Shown here: positions 17,801 through 26,245 of the stretch, piece after piece
Layout of the letters: the number at the start of each line of letters is the position of its first letter
Numbering within the stretch: position 1 is the first letter of the stretch
Origin: a virus
Length of the DNA: 54,196 bases
Strand: one strand, 5' to 3'
Virus record (IMG/VR): IMGVR_UViG_3300034407_002255
Location: 1 to 54,196 of that record
Translations under genes and position numbers: made by a program
Notes under the pieces: model-generated
Told to the model about the DNA's origin: nothing
The model's input: the letters and a program-made list of their open reading frames with translations, nothing else
The model's database searches: none

Positions 17801-20800
17801 TGAGCATAGTTCGGGTGATGTTATAACCGTAGACTCTTATTCAGACGTTGCTAATCAAATGGACTATGTTGATATTCCAACATACACTGCTACTAAAGTT
17901 GATCCAGATGCTCCAGCACCAACTGGTGAGTTTCCGTTGTATAACGTGTTCGACTTTAGACCGACTGTTGAAGATGCAGCAGGAACATCCACTGATGTTT
18001 CTTTGGTTGATGAAATTACAGGACACTCTTTAGATTTCTTCCATCGTCAATATGATGGAACAGGTGCGTCTCCTAATAATTTCTTGAAACCAGGCTCTCT
18101 TGTTCAAGCAGATTATGAATATTATTTACCTAAGAGAGCAGTTCTTGATCTTGACAAAGAGGGATTTTTTAATCTAACTGAAGGTGAACCATCTGAAGCG
18201 CCCGCTCTCCCAGAGATGACAGACGGAGCGATGAAACTTGCTGAGTTATTCATACCGGCATATACTTTCAAGCCAACTGATGTTGTTCTTCGCAGAGAGA
18301 AGAACCAAAGATTTACCATGAAAGACATTGGTAAACTCGCAGACCGTATTGGTAATTTAGAATATTACACACACCTTTCTCTTCTGGAAAGAGATGCAGA
18401 GAGTTTTGAGATTACCGATGCAAACGGATTGAACAGATTTAAATCTGGATTTATTGTTGATGCTTTCCAAGGCCATCGTCTTGGTGATGTGCAACACCCA
18501 GATTATAATTGCTCAATTGACCAAGAAAATAATGAGTTACGTCCTAAAACTAAAAATAAAAATGTTACTCTCATTGAAAAGTTCTCTACAGATTCAGAAA
18601 GAGCAAACTCTGGATATCAAAAGACAGGAGACTTGGTAACCCTGCCTTATACAGAGGTTGTTGCTTCAGAACAAGTATACGCTACGAGACTTGAAAGAGT
18701 TACACCCGTGCTTCTTTCTCACTGGAATGGTAAAATTGAGTTAAGCCCTTCCGGCGATAACTGGTTTGAGGTAGAGATAGCACCAGACCTTATCATAAAT
18801 CAAGAGGGTAACTTTGATACCGTCCTTGCAGCAAATAGAGATGCGATAGGAACAATTTGGAACGCATGGCAAACACAATGGTCAGGTGTTGTTCAATCAT
18901 CATCCTCGCAATGGTGGGAAGGCAATTCATTAGTTGAAAGAACTACACAAACAGTTAGATCAGATCAACAACGAACTGGTGTTCAAACGGATGTGGTAGA
19001 AAAAATTGATTTAGAATCTATGGGAACAAGAGTTATATCCAGAGCGATGCTTCCTTTCTGTCGTGAGAACACGATTGAATTTACTGGAACAGACTTTTTA
19101 CCTAACACACAACTTTATCCGTTCTTTGATCGTAAAGACGTTGCACAGTTTACAAAACCAGCCGAGGGATTTTCTACAAGTGATGCGAGTTTAATTTTTG
19201 GAGATGCACTAATCTCTAGTCCCTCTGGTAAAATTTCTGGGACGTTCCAAATCCCTGATCCTAAAGTTGCGGGAAATCCTCGATTTAGAACTGGAGAGGT
19301 AAGCTTCCGTCTTACATCGAGTCCGACTAATATTACATCAAAGGACCCCCAGACGGCAGCGGAGGCAATTTACCATGCTGTTGGTGTTCTTGAAACTGAA
19401 CAAGAAACTATTCTTGCAACAAGAAACGCTGAAGTCGTTAGAAAAGACGTTGTTGAAAATACGGTTGTTTTCTCTAACGTGATTGACCAAAGGCAGATTG
19501 GAACAAGACAACCGCCTGTACCACCCTCATCTGATGGAGATGGAGATGGTGATGGCGACGGTGGTGACGGTGATCCACTTGCACAAACTTTCATGGTTGA
19601 TGATGTTGGAGGAATGTTTGTTACGAGTTGTGATATTTTCTTCCAAGCAAGAGATGATATTTTACCAGTGACTTTGGAACTTAGGAATGTCATCAATGGA
19701 TATCCTGGCCCAAAGATTATGCCTTTTGGACGGGTCGTTAAGGAACCATCAGAAATAACTTTGACAGAGGATGCAAAAACAGCCACTACGTTTACATTTA
19801 AATCTCCAGTTTATCTCCAACAAGGATTTGAATATTGTATCTGTCTTTTATCAAACTCGCCTGTATATAAGGTGTGGATTGCTCGCATGGGTGAGACTGA
19901 ACTTCAGTCAACTTTGACAGCAACACAAACGGGTGGAACGGCGACGGCTGCAAGTAATCAGTTATTTGCTGAGAGAACTGTATCTGAACAACCCGCTCTT
20001 GGTGTTTTGTTCAAATCTCATAATAATAGGACTTGGGCTCCATCTTTGATGGAGGATTTAAAGTATACTTTGAACAGAGCTTCTTTCAATGCTTCCACTG
20101 GAAACTTCCCTGTGGTAAACCAAGTAAACCCTGTTAAACTACTTGAGAAAAATCCTCTTATTTTCCAAGACGGGAGTAATGTTGTTCAAGTTAAACACAG
20201 AGACCACCAGATGTATTCAACATCCAATAACGTTACACTTGCAAACGTTAAGTCTGGTGCGTCAACAACTCTTGCGTCAGCGATAACAAATGATGCAACG
20301 TCCATCACGTTATCCGATGGAACTGACTTTGATAACACGAGTGGTAAATTCTCTAGAGATTCTAGTAACACATATTTCATAAAAATTGGTGATGAGATTA
20401 TTACTTATCAAACAATCTCTGGTGCAGCGATTACTAGTGCAACAAGAGGGACGAATGGAACCACCGCAGCTGCACATGCAGCAGGGGCAACAGTTGAATT
20501 ATTCATGTTGCACAAAATTCCATTTACGGAACTTAATACGACACACACCTCTCTTGGTAATATTGGAATTGATGATTACACTATTACAATAACCACCTCT
20601 GCTGTGATTGATGGGACTGGTGTCACAAGAGCACAAAATGGTGAAACAGAAGTAACAGCAACGGAAAATATTTTGTTTGATCTTGCACAATACTCAATTT
20701 CAAATATGACAGTTAGTGGGACGAATGTCGTGGCCACCAAACAAAATACCACTGGAACAAGTCCTAGTGGCTCTCAAACTTCATTTGTTAAAACGGCTGC

Positions 20801-21470
20801 CGCAAATGCACAAGTGATACCTTTGAATGAAAATGTGTATTATGAAAAACCATTTATTGCTGCATCAGCAATTAATGAAACAAATGAAATGGCTGGTGAA
20901 AAATCAATGGAGATAAATTTAGAATTGAAGACAGATTTTGAAAATGTATCTCCAGTTATTGATACAGAGAGAATGACGGTATATGCTATTGCGAACAGAG
21001 TCAATAAAATTGATTCTTCTTCTGATGTGTTCCCGTCTTCGGAGTATATTCCATCAACAGAACCAGATGGTGATAACAATGAAGCGATATACTGCACCAA
21101 GAAAGCAACTCTCGCACAAGCAGCAACTTCACTGAAGGTATTCTTTGCTGCGAATAGGGATAATGACGCAGAGATTAAAGTATTGTATAAAATACTAAGG
21201 TCCGATGATGCGAGTGACTTTGATGAATTGGGATGGAGATTCTTTAATGATGGTGAAGCAATACCTGGCCTACCAGACCAAGCAACTAATCCATCACTTG
21301 GTAGAGATGATTTCCAAGAGTATTTGTTTACTGCTGGTGTGACTGATGATGGTATCGGTGACCCTCTTGATCCATTCATTGCGTTTGCGATTAAGATAGT
21401 TATGCAATCATCCAACTCTGCCGAACCACCAAGAATTAAAGACTTTAGAGCAATGGCATTGGCGACATAA
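14889..21470 (+). CDS. giant virion protein, DUF4815-type N-terminus, gp10-like position
   Basis: A 2193-residue virion protein, the largest gene here. The N-terminus (NVAPYYDDFNESDNFVRTLFRPGFAIQARELTQLQSVL, then FSHIFTDGTMIIPGQV) matches what I know of DUF4815-type proteins of marine T4-like baseplates. GExITG..SGAT modules occur near residues 535, 875 and 910, and one LDGTDANASDSED copy at about 630. Around 1545-1560 a run of Asp-Gly follows PPVPPSS and leads into DPLAQTFMVDD, which looks like a linker before a carbohydrate-binding-like domain. The last 500 residues are fibre-like. It may act as baseplate wedge plus tail pin (T4 gp10 role); that role is inferred from position. Confidence 0.65.
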   Translation: MPQKTNLNVAPYYDDFNESDNFVRTLFRPGFAIQARELTQLQSVLQNQLEQGFSHIFTDGTMIIPGQVTYSGGKDALRYVKLASTISGETIELDQFVDADNPVIVTGKTSGVQFMVIDVAAATSTDPATLFGHYITGNLQGTRDYNQNTDRDTLRGEVQQLDAAGFDRFVVDEELTANVAIQHGSTAFAIGDVCLKTEATEDTSVTDGRVTGLSTLAKISEGIYFTRGHFVKVDDQIIVVEKYNSKNISVRIGLQVNEEVVTPETDTTLLDNAQGSSNFAAKGAHRLKISLTLVSKALGSTDDANFYEIVRIKDGKAEKFARTTDYSIIEETLARRTFDESGNYTVRPFTFQIKESVDVSVGAENFEGAYTVGQTTDKGNVASDDLLALQISTGKAYVKGFEIEKIAPTVLDITKARSFNTVNAGVTAFEIGNYVAITNLHSTPDITFISGESTAFKEIQLYDTAIATRGSASGTKIGVARARTYQHQSGVAGQTDAVYRLYLFDIRPFTRITLSDTPSPSITSVATNGGSRITGNTSGATGFVFGSGTTGTTLILTNVAGTFQAGEKLKLSNSAETDQLIENSSNADLTVDRLVTFTFDQVRSVFMEDPDSGQDFTADIALTSVQTTASFIVLDGTDANASDSEDNIVTEQEGIPVSLNPAASGGTGSTVKQAKLEEAEKNLSLFKLAKRPVKTLLTATNNGVSDTQFTIRKQFVATTNSSGAVTVSAGANETFVSHSETDYTISILTGGTGSGKQGDIVSASTGFSGAGSATLTITNNAVFGTGAKLKIMATLLKTSVVQKTKTTKLMKQLKVVAGTTDAFGTRPSDKVISLGRADAFRLMAVFEGVDSSTDAAAPTISLTDVNGTFIRGEKIEGGTSQATARIVNTNTPLSLVYTSGNKTFVVGEEITAESSGATGTISAVTIGDKNITPNFLFDSGQRDNFYDISRIHRRPGIPAPVGRLLVIYDYLEHSSGDVITVDSYSDVANQMDYVDIPTYTATKVDPDAPAPTGEFPLYNVFDFRPTVEDAAGTSTDVSLVDEITGHSLDFFHRQYDGTGASPNNFLKPGSLVQADYEYYLPKRAVLDLDKEGFFNLTEGEPSEAPALPEMTDGAMKLAELFIPAYTFKPTDVVLRREKNQRFTMKDIGKLADRIGNLEYYTHLSLLERDAESFEITDANGLNRFKSGFIVDAFQGHRLGDVQHPDYNCSIDQENNELRPKTKNKNVTLIEKFSTDSERANSGYQKTGDLVTLPYTEVVASEQVYATRLERVTPVLLSHWNGKIELSPSGDNWFEVEIAPDLIINQEGNFDTVLAANRDAIGTIWNAWQTQWSGVVQSSSSQWWEGNSLVERTTQTVRSDQQRTGVQTDVVEKIDLESMGTRVISRAMLPFCRENTIEFTGTDFLPNTQLYPFFDRKDVAQFTKPAEGFSTSDASLIFGDALISSPSGKISGTFQIPDPKVAGNPRFRTGEVSFRLTSSPTNITSKDPQTAAEAIYHAVGVLETEQETILATRNAEVVRKDVVENTVVFSNVIDQRQIGTRQPPVPPSSDGDGDGDGDGGDGDPLAQTFMVDDVGGMFVTSCDIFFQARDDILPVTLELRNVINGYPGPKIMPFGRVVKEPSEITLTEDAKTATTFTFKSPVYLQQGFEYCICLLSNSPVYKVWIARMGETELQSTLTATQTGGTATAASNQLFAERTVSEQPALGVLFKSHNNRTWAPSLMEDLKYTLNRASFNASTGNFPVVNQVNPVKLLEKNPLIFQDGSNVVQVKHRDHQMYSTSNNVTLANVKSGASTTLASAITNDATSITLSDGTDFDNTSGKFSRDSSNTYFIKIGDEIITYQTISGAAITSATRGTNGTTAAAHAAGATVELFMLHKIPFTELNTTHTSLGNIGIDDYTITITTSAVIDGTGVTRAQNGETEVTATENILFDLAQYSISNMTVSGTNVVATKQNTTGTSPSGSQTSFVKTAAANAQVIPLNENVYYEKPFIAASAINETNEMAGEKSMEINLELKTDFENVSPVIDTERMTVYAIANRVNKIDSSSDVFPSSEYIPSTEPDGDNNEAIYCTKKATLAQAATSLKVFFAANRDNDAEIKVLYKILRSDDASDFDELGWRFFNDGEAIPGLPDQATNPSLGRDDFQEYLFTAGVTDDGIGDPLDPFIAFAIKIVMQSSNSAEPPRIKDFRAMALAT
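16779..16850 (+). repeat. single LDGTD acidic unit in the gp10-position protein
   Basis: One copy of the shared acidic unit, VLDGTDANASDSEDNIVTE, within otherwise Thr/Ser-rich beta sequence. It matches units in gp18, the gp7-position protein and the fibre at 21699. Confidence 0.7.
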
Positions 21471-21471
21471 A

Positions 21472-21699
21472 ATGGATGATTTCGTAAAGGTTAAAGACTC
21501 ACCTCATTTATCTCGGGATGAGCATTCTCAAGCAATTGTTAATACGGACACAACTGCTTATGAGAGGGCGATTAAAAGAGCAAAGGCAGCTCAAGCACAG
21601 AGAGATGAGTTAAGGGAGGCGTCGAGGGAGATAAATACTTTGAAGTGTGAGATGCACGAAATCAAAAGTCTGTTACAACAACTAGTGAGTAAAGAATAA
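21472..21699 (+). CDS. small coiled-coil protein of marine T4-like phages
   Basis: A 75-residue, highly charged protein. It starts MDDFVKVKDSPHLSRDEHS and continues into a long helix (YERAIKRAKAAQAQRDELREASREINTLKCEMHEIKSLLQQL) with heptad-spaced hydrophobics, a probable coiled coil. Similar short proteins occur next to tail-fibre genes in marine T4-like phages as I recall, where a chaperone or connector role is guessed. It is one base from the giant gene upstream and overlaps the fibre gene downstream as TAATG, so it is made with them. Confidence 0.65.
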   Translation: MDDFVKVKDSPHLSRDEHSQAIVNTDTTAYERAIKRAKAAQAQRDELREASREINTLKCEMHEIKSLLQQLVSKE

Positions 21700-23273
21700 T
21701 GCCAACAGTTACAGCATCAGTAGTAGGGACAGGAGACTCTTTAGAGACTTTTCGTCAACAGTTTAATAATCTTAGAACGGATGTTTCTGGATTATCATTT
21801 AGTTCCACTCTTATTTTTGAGGGATCAGTGGCAGATGATTTTGAGACAACTCTATCCGTGACAAACCCGACTGCTGATCGTACTATCACAATTCCTGATA
21901 AATCTGATACGATTGCACTGCTCGGTGATTTGGGAGATGTTGTTCTTCTAAATGGAACGGATAGTTCTGGTACAGATGCCGGTGATAATCTTGTTCTTGA
22001 TGGTCCGGCAGTTGATGTGGGTGATCAAATTTTATTTGAGGATGCTACGGGTGATCACTTAGAAAATCCAGCGGTTCGCAATGAGGTAGACATTCTTTTG
22101 GAAACTTCTACTTTTGCGAAAAAAGATTTTCTTTTAGATGAACGTGATAGCGACAGAATAGAATTTGAGAGTGCAACACAAGACCCTCTTATTGGTGGTC
22201 TTTTTGTTCCACCAGCTGGAGGTGGTCCACAGTTTACGATGCCGACTTCTGATGGTCTAGCAAACCAAATTCTAGGAACAGATGGTTCTGGTAACCTTTC
22301 TTTCATTAACCAATCTTCGGGACTGTCACTTGCCAATGATGGAAACAATAGGGTCATCACTGCAACAGGGGCTAACTCTGGTAACGGTGAGGCTAACCTT
22401 TTATTTGATGGGTCAACTCTTACAGTCACAGGAAATATCACCGTGCCTGATGATGGCGACATTGGTTCAGTCAGCGCAACAAATGCGATACAGATTTCTT
22501 CCGGTGGTATTGTAACCTTTGTAGATGATATTAAGATTAAGGATGGCGGTACAATTGGCGTTGCGTCAGCTGCCGATGCTATGACCATTTCGTCTGCTGG
22601 TATTGTTACCTTTAAGGATGATATCCTTATTAAGGATGCCGGGACAATTGGTTCTGCCTCTGACCCAGATGCGATTTCTATTGGTTCGGATGGTGATGTA
22701 ACACTGACTCAAGATTTAGAGCTGCAACATGATGGTGCAACAGTTGCCTTTGGCAGTAATGATGAAATTACAATAACGCATGTTCATAACTCTGGATTAA
22801 CTATAACCAATACTGTAAACGGTACAGATGACAGTCCTGTTGTACTACAATTGAAATCAGAAGAAGATGCAATTGTTGCCGATGATGTTATTGCTTCTAT
22901 TGAAATGGCCGCGGGTGATTCTGATGGGACAGATGGTGCGACTGTTGCTGCTGGTATTCATGCAATTGCAGAGGGTACATTTTCTGCTAGTGCAAACGCA
23001 ACAAAACTAGTATTTACAACTGGTGTCTCTGAGACTGCTGCCGCCTCTGCTACTGCTAAGATGACATTAAGTTCAGCAGGGCTATTGACAATTGCTGATG
23101 ATTTACTTATTAAGAATAGTGGGACTATTGGCACCGCTGCTGATAGTGATCTTTTAACTTTAGGAAATGGTAATTTGACTGTCGCTGGTACAGTTACCGC
23201 TACAGCGGGTTCTACTTTGTTAATTAAGGACTCGGGTGGAAGTACTGTGAAGACTGTGAAGGGAATAAGTTAA
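21699..23273 (+). CDS. repeat-containing tail fibre protein
   Basis: A 524-residue fibre-like protein. The N-terminus contains FRQQFNNLRTDVSGLSF, then FEGSVADDFETTLSVTNPTADRTITIPDKSDT, a module shared with the 216-residue protein at 12717. Next comes an acidic LLNGTDSSGTDAGDNLVLD segment. Then follow about three and a half repeats of roughly 30 residues, of the form IKDxGTIGxASxxDAMTISSxGIVTFKDD, which suggest a trimeric beta-fibre shaft. A STLLIKDSGGSTVKTVKG tail ends the protein. Probably the phage's receptor-binding or long-fibre component, although no receptor-binding tip can be recognised. Confidence 0.7.
   Translation: MPTVTASVVGTGDSLETFRQQFNNLRTDVSGLSFSSTLIFEGSVADDFETTLSVTNPTADRTITIPDKSDTIALLGDLGDVVLLNGTDSSGTDAGDNLVLDGPAVDVGDQILFEDATGDHLENPAVRNEVDILLETSTFAKKDFLLDERDSDRIEFESATQDPLIGGLFVPPAGGGPQFTMPTSDGLANQILGTDGSGNLSFINQSSGLSLANDGNNRVITATGANSGNGEANLLFDGSTLTVTGNITVPDDGDIGSVSATNAIQISSGGIVTFVDDIKIKDGGTIGVASAADAMTISSAGIVTFKDDILIKDAGTIGSASDPDAISIGSDGDVTLTQDLELQHDGATVAFGSNDEITITHVHNSGLTITNTVNGTDDSPVVLQLKSEEDAIVADDVIASIEMAAGDSDGTDGATVAAGIHAIAEGTFSASANATKLVFTTGVSETAAASATAKMTLSSAGLLTIADDLLIKNSGTIGTAADSDLLTLGNGNLTVAGTVTATAGSTLLIKDSGGSTVKTVKGIS
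21939..22043 (+). repeat. LNGTD/LDG acidic unit in the fibre gene
   Basis: Encodes VVLLNGTDSSGTDAGDNLVLD followed by VGDQILFED, the same pattern as the acidic units of gp18 and the gp7-position protein. It sits directly after the FEG..DDFETT module and before the shaft repeats. Confidence 0.75.
22443..22706 (+). repeat. tandem ~30-residue shaft repeats in the fibre gene
   Basis: Three consecutive units of about 84-90 bases encode PDDGDIGSVSATNAIQISSGG, then IKDGGTIGVASAADAMTISSAG, then IKDAGTIGSASDPDAISIGSDG, each linked by IVTFxDDI or a variant. A fourth, separated unit (IKNSGTIGTAADSDLLTLGNG) lies at about 23104-23170. DNA identity between units is high enough to allow slippage or recombination. 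Confidence 0.85.
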
Positions 23274-24235
23274 TGGCGTCTGTTCGTCCTTTATATCAAA
23301 GTTCTGGTAATTTATTTGAAATGACTGACGGTGAAATTACCCAGTGGAGGACCATTGCTCAGTTTGGTTATGCTGCAAGTCCAACTGCTGTTTTAACAGT
23401 TGTGTCAAACAGTGGTGCGTTAATTGATGGTATGAGCGATACAAGATTACAAGCTGGTTCTGCATCACAAGCAGCTGCTTCATTCGTTGCAGAGGGTAGT
23501 ACTGCTGAACCAAGTACAGTTACCGTTGCATTTGATAAAATTAATCTCGCATATACTGCAAGTGGAAGTATAAGTAAAACTGCTGATTCTGGCACCAGTT
23601 ATCCAGTATATTATGACAGCTCAGCAGGAGCAGTTCGAGCGATGAGCCTAACTGATTTGTTGGACACATTTATTCATCCTCAAGTTGATAATATGATTGC
23701 TGCAACTGAGTCCGATGCGACAGCAGGAACATATACGATAAACACAGCAACCTCGGTAGGAGGATACACAGAGGTTTCTGGAGCAAACACAGCAGTTTTT
23801 ATTGATACGAGAGCCAATACGGGTGCATATTCTGCTGCTGGTATTCCAGAAACTTTAGATCAACCCACAACTGTTCAAAACTACTATCTCCATAGAAGAA
23901 ATCTTTCTGATCCCGGCGATGCTGATAGAACTCCGTTGTTTATTAATGGTGACAATGACTTACAAGAATTTGTTCAGGCGGATATGGATTCGTTACTAGC
24001 AGGGTGGTTAAGATTTACAGCGGCACATTCTACTGATGGTTATAAAATAACTTATTCTGTGGGAACATCTGGAAGTGGTAATGTTCGTGGGTCAACAATG
24101 ACAGATACGAAGTTAGATGGCTCTGGAAATTATCAAACACTTCAAGCCGGAGTTGACGATTATAGATCACAAGAATTTCCCAATGGTTCTGCTGCAACTA
24201 TCAACTCGTATAATCTAAGAATAAATAAGTCATAA
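23273..24235 (+). CDS. virion structural protein, fibre-associated
   Basis: A 320-residue protein beginning MASVRPLYQSSGNLFEMTDGEITQW, then beta-rich Ala/Ser/Thr sequence. The middle includes DLLDTFIHPQVDNMIAATESDATAGTYTI and YYLHRRNLSDPGDADRTPLFIN, and the C-terminus is QEFPNGSAATINSYNLRINKS. I recall proteins with this start and end from marine T4-like tail regions, but no activity is known. It overlaps the fibre stop by one base (TAATG) and ends at the late-promoter variant for the next gene, so it is the last gene of the fibre unit. Tail fibre hinge or baseplate-attached role is inferred. Confidence 0.6.
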   Translation: MASVRPLYQSSGNLFEMTDGEITQWRTIAQFGYAASPTAVLTVVSNSGALIDGMSDTRLQAGSASQAAASFVAEGSTAEPSTVTVAFDKINLAYTASGSISKTADSGTSYPVYYDSSAGAVRAMSLTDLLDTFIHPQVDNMIAATESDATAGTYTINTATSVGGYTEVSGANTAVFIDTRANTGAYSAAGIPETLDQPTTVQNYYLHRRNLSDPGDADRTPLFINGDNDLQEFVQADMDSLLAGWLRFTAAHSTDGYKITYSVGTSGSGNVRGSTMTDTKLDGSGNYQTLQAGVDDYRSQEFPNGSAATINSYNLRINKS

Positions 24236-24238
24236 ATA
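24231..24238 (+). promoter_or_regulatory. late promoter variant CATAAATA before the accessory cassette
   Basis: CATAAATA overlaps the stop codon of the structural gene (TAA 24233-24235) and lies 19 bases before the ATG at 24258, with GTAGGAG at 24241-24247 as ribosome site. It is the only late-type element I see before the enzyme cassette, so it could transcribe all of 24258-32231. Confidence 0.65.
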
Positions 24239-24257
24239 GGTGTAGGAGAAATGAATT

Positions 24258-24851
24258 ATGGCATATGAAGGTAAAGAGACTGACGCATATTTTGAGAATG
24301 GTGAACCCAAGTTCCCATTTGTTGGTCAAATTGTGGAAGCGTACTACACTGATCCAGAGTTGAAACACATTTGTATTGTTTACAACTATAAAGTTCCAGA
24401 AGATGGTGTTCACACAGATCGTGATGGAAACCCTAATGGTGGACAAATTGATACCACAGTTTATAATATTATGATTGAAGATAAAGAAGACGAGCGTCTT
24501 CTTGCTTTGTTGGAAGAGTTTAGTTGGGAAGCCATTGACGAATGCACAAGGACTCGTCACGAAAACCATAGACAAGAATTTAGAGATGCATTTCATCGTT
24601 ACGCCACCGAAAACAATATGTACGGTCATGGACTAGATGCGGGCTTTAAAGATGAAACACAAGGGAGTTTAGAAATATTATTTAATTATGATCCCGATAA
24701 CTCTGAACATAAAGAAGCGTTGTTCAAATTAAAATTGAGAATGTTTGAGGTGCCGGAAGTGAAAGAGAGTAGGAAGAAAAAAGCAAAAGCTGAAATCCGT
24801 AAGTCAGATACTCCAGTTCAGGCTGTAAAGGCATTCGCATCATTCTTTTAA
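24258..24851 (+). CDS. hypothetical protein heading the accessory cassette
   Basis: A 197-residue acidic protein of unknown function. It contains FPFVGQIVEAYYTDPELKHICIVYNYKVP, a small beta-barrel-like stretch, then DEDERLL-type helices (EDKEDERLLALLEEFSWEAIDECTR) and a Lys-rich C-terminus. No catalytic motif, signal peptide or membrane segment is visible. It has its own late-type promoter and may belong with the tail genes upstream rather than with the enzymes downstream, from which it is separated by six bases. Confidence 0.6.
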   Translation: MAYEGKETDAYFENGEPKFPFVGQIVEAYYTDPELKHICIVYNYKVPEDGVHTDRDGNPNGGQIDTTVYNIMIEDKEDERLLALLEEFSWEAIDECTRTRHENHRQEFRDAFHRYATENNMYGHGLDAGFKDETQGSLEILFNYDPDNSEHKEALFKLKLRMFEVPEVKESRKKKAKAEIRKSDTPVQAVKAFASFF

Positions 24852-24857
24852 TAACAT

Positions 24858-25445
24858 ATGAACAAACCAATCTTTATAGATTTTGGTTGTGGTCCAAATA
24901 CAAAACACTTAATCAGATATAGAAAAAAAGGTTATTATGTAATTTCAGTTGACAGGTCTGAACAAGATTTATATGAAAACTCAGACATAAAAGATATTAG
25001 TTATTACGAACTTGTGTCTGACGAAATATCTTTCTTTGACATAACAGACCTTTCAAAGAAAACAAATTATCCAGCTGATGTGTGGAATTGTGGCGCTGTT
25101 ATGGAACACATTGAACCAAACCAAATAGACCCGTTTCTATATGGCATCAAAAATAATTGCAAAAAAGGATCACGGGGAGTCATATATATAGATTTAACAG
25201 ATCATTTTGGTGGGTTTGATCATCGTGTTAACCCAGAAAAATATAATCATTTTATTAAAAATGCGTATGAAGAAATAGAGTGGTTCGATATTATAGGAAG
25301 ACATTTTGAAATAGAAGAGTGGTGGCGGCGTTTTAAATCAAATATTTCTTCAGAGGGTTTTGTTACAATTAGAGGCCCAAAGAATAAATTTCAAATTTCA
25401 AACTCTGGTAACTGTATAGCACTCTCATTTTATGTTTTTGTGTGA
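24858..25445 (+). CDS. class I SAM-dependent methyltransferase
   Basis: A 195-residue methyltransferase-like protein. FIDFGCGPNTKHL (about residues 6-18) is a textbook SAM-binding motif I, VISVDRSEQDL supplies the acidic residue of motif II, and FDITDL followed by DVWNCGAVMEHIEP fits motifs III-IV (NCGAVMEH is the usual position of the xxEHxxP-type catalytic loop). The C-terminal third lacks known substrate domains. First enzyme of the cassette; its stop lies beside the glycosyltransferase start. The acceptor could be a sugar, peptide or small molecule. Confidence 0.72.
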   Translation: MNKPIFIDFGCGPNTKHLIRYRKKGYYVISVDRSEQDLYENSDIKDISYYELVSDEISFFDITDLSKKTNYPADVWNCGAVMEHIEPNQIDPFLYGIKNNCKKGSRGVIYIDLTDHFGGFDHRVNPEKYNHFIKNAYEEIEWFDIIGRHFEIEEWWRRFKSNISSEGFVTIRGPKNKFQISNSGNCIALSFYVFV

Positions 25446-25453
25446 GGAATTAT

Positions 25454-26245
25454 ATGACTGAAAATACAATATTATGTGTTAATTGGGGAGACAAGTACGG
25501 TAAAGAATATGTTGAAAAATTGAAACAACAATGCGAAGAAAACTGTTCAATTCCTTTTAATTTTTATTGTCTCACTGATAATCCAGTTAATGATTATGAC
25601 CTTCTTCTCCCTACTGATTGGGACGATTATGAGGGTAAACATAGTCGTTATAGAAATGAACAAGCTCCATCAAACATGTGGGCGTATAGAAAACTCTACA
25701 TTTTTAAGATAGGAAAAAGAACAGAGGGCCGTGGTGGATATACACAGTCCATGATCGACTTTAAAAAGATTGAGGGTGACAAGTTTTTATATCTTGATCT
25801 AGATGTTATCATTCACCAAGACTTAAAATATTTCTTTGACCTTGATATGGAAAGACCTTGGATAGTTCGGGGTTGGTGGAATGACACAAATGAGTGCCGT
25901 AAAAATTATGCTGCGATGAAATCAACACCTATCAATTCATCTGTAATAAGATGGGACAGAGAACAACTCAATAAAATATATTATCACATAGCTAATAATT
26001 TAGATGTTTTGTTTTTCACATATCCAACCATTGATAACTATCTAAATCATTTTTGGTATGACATGTTGGATGATGATAAATCATTCTTTTCTGTTTTTCC
26101 TCAAGGTGATGTGTATTCATATTATCGTGGTAATATATGGCCTGATGATTTAGAGGAGAAAAAAATAAGATTGGATCACAAAATATGTTTATTTAATAAC
26201 AGTGCAGAGACAAATGATATTGAGGAGTTGAAGTCGTTATGGTAA
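25454..26245 (+). CDS. GT-A-type glycosyltransferase
   Basis: A 263-residue protein with a nucleotide-sugar transferase layout. There is an N-terminal strand and loop (TILCVNWGDKYGKEYVEKL), APSNMWAYRKLYIF, and the metal-binding DxD at D115-L-D117 in FLYLDLDVII. Later WWND, INSSVIRW and a YLNHFWYD helix follow. The ATG at 25454 with GAGGA at 25444-25448 is preferred over an upstream GTG. The related gene at 31055 shares the GxKYGxEY start and DxD, so the two look like paralogues. The sugar donor is unknown. It overlaps the next gene by seven bases (ATGGTAA). Confidence 0.7.
   Translation: MTENTILCVNWGDKYGKEYVEKLKQQCEENCSIPFNFYCLTDNPVNDYDLLLPTDWDDYEGKHSRYRNEQAPSNMWAYRKLYIFKIGKRTEGRGGYTQSMIDFKKIEGDKFLYLDLDVIIHQDLKYFFDLDMERPWIVRGWWNDTNECRKNYAAMKSTPINSSVIRWDREQLNKIYYHIANNLDVLFFTYPTIDNYLNHFWYDMLDDDKSFFSVFPQGDVYSYYRGNIWPDDLEEKKIRLDHKICLFNNSAETNDIEELKSLW

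Noticed and set aside
20840-21415. 191-residue minus-strand frame opposite the gp10-position gene
   Set aside because: Antisense to a well-supported coding region, Ser-rich product, no promoter.
24201-24629. 142-residue minus-strand frame at the start of the gene at 24258
   Set aside because: Covers the late promoter and ribosome site of the plus gene; Phe/Ile/Cys-rich product looks non-coding.
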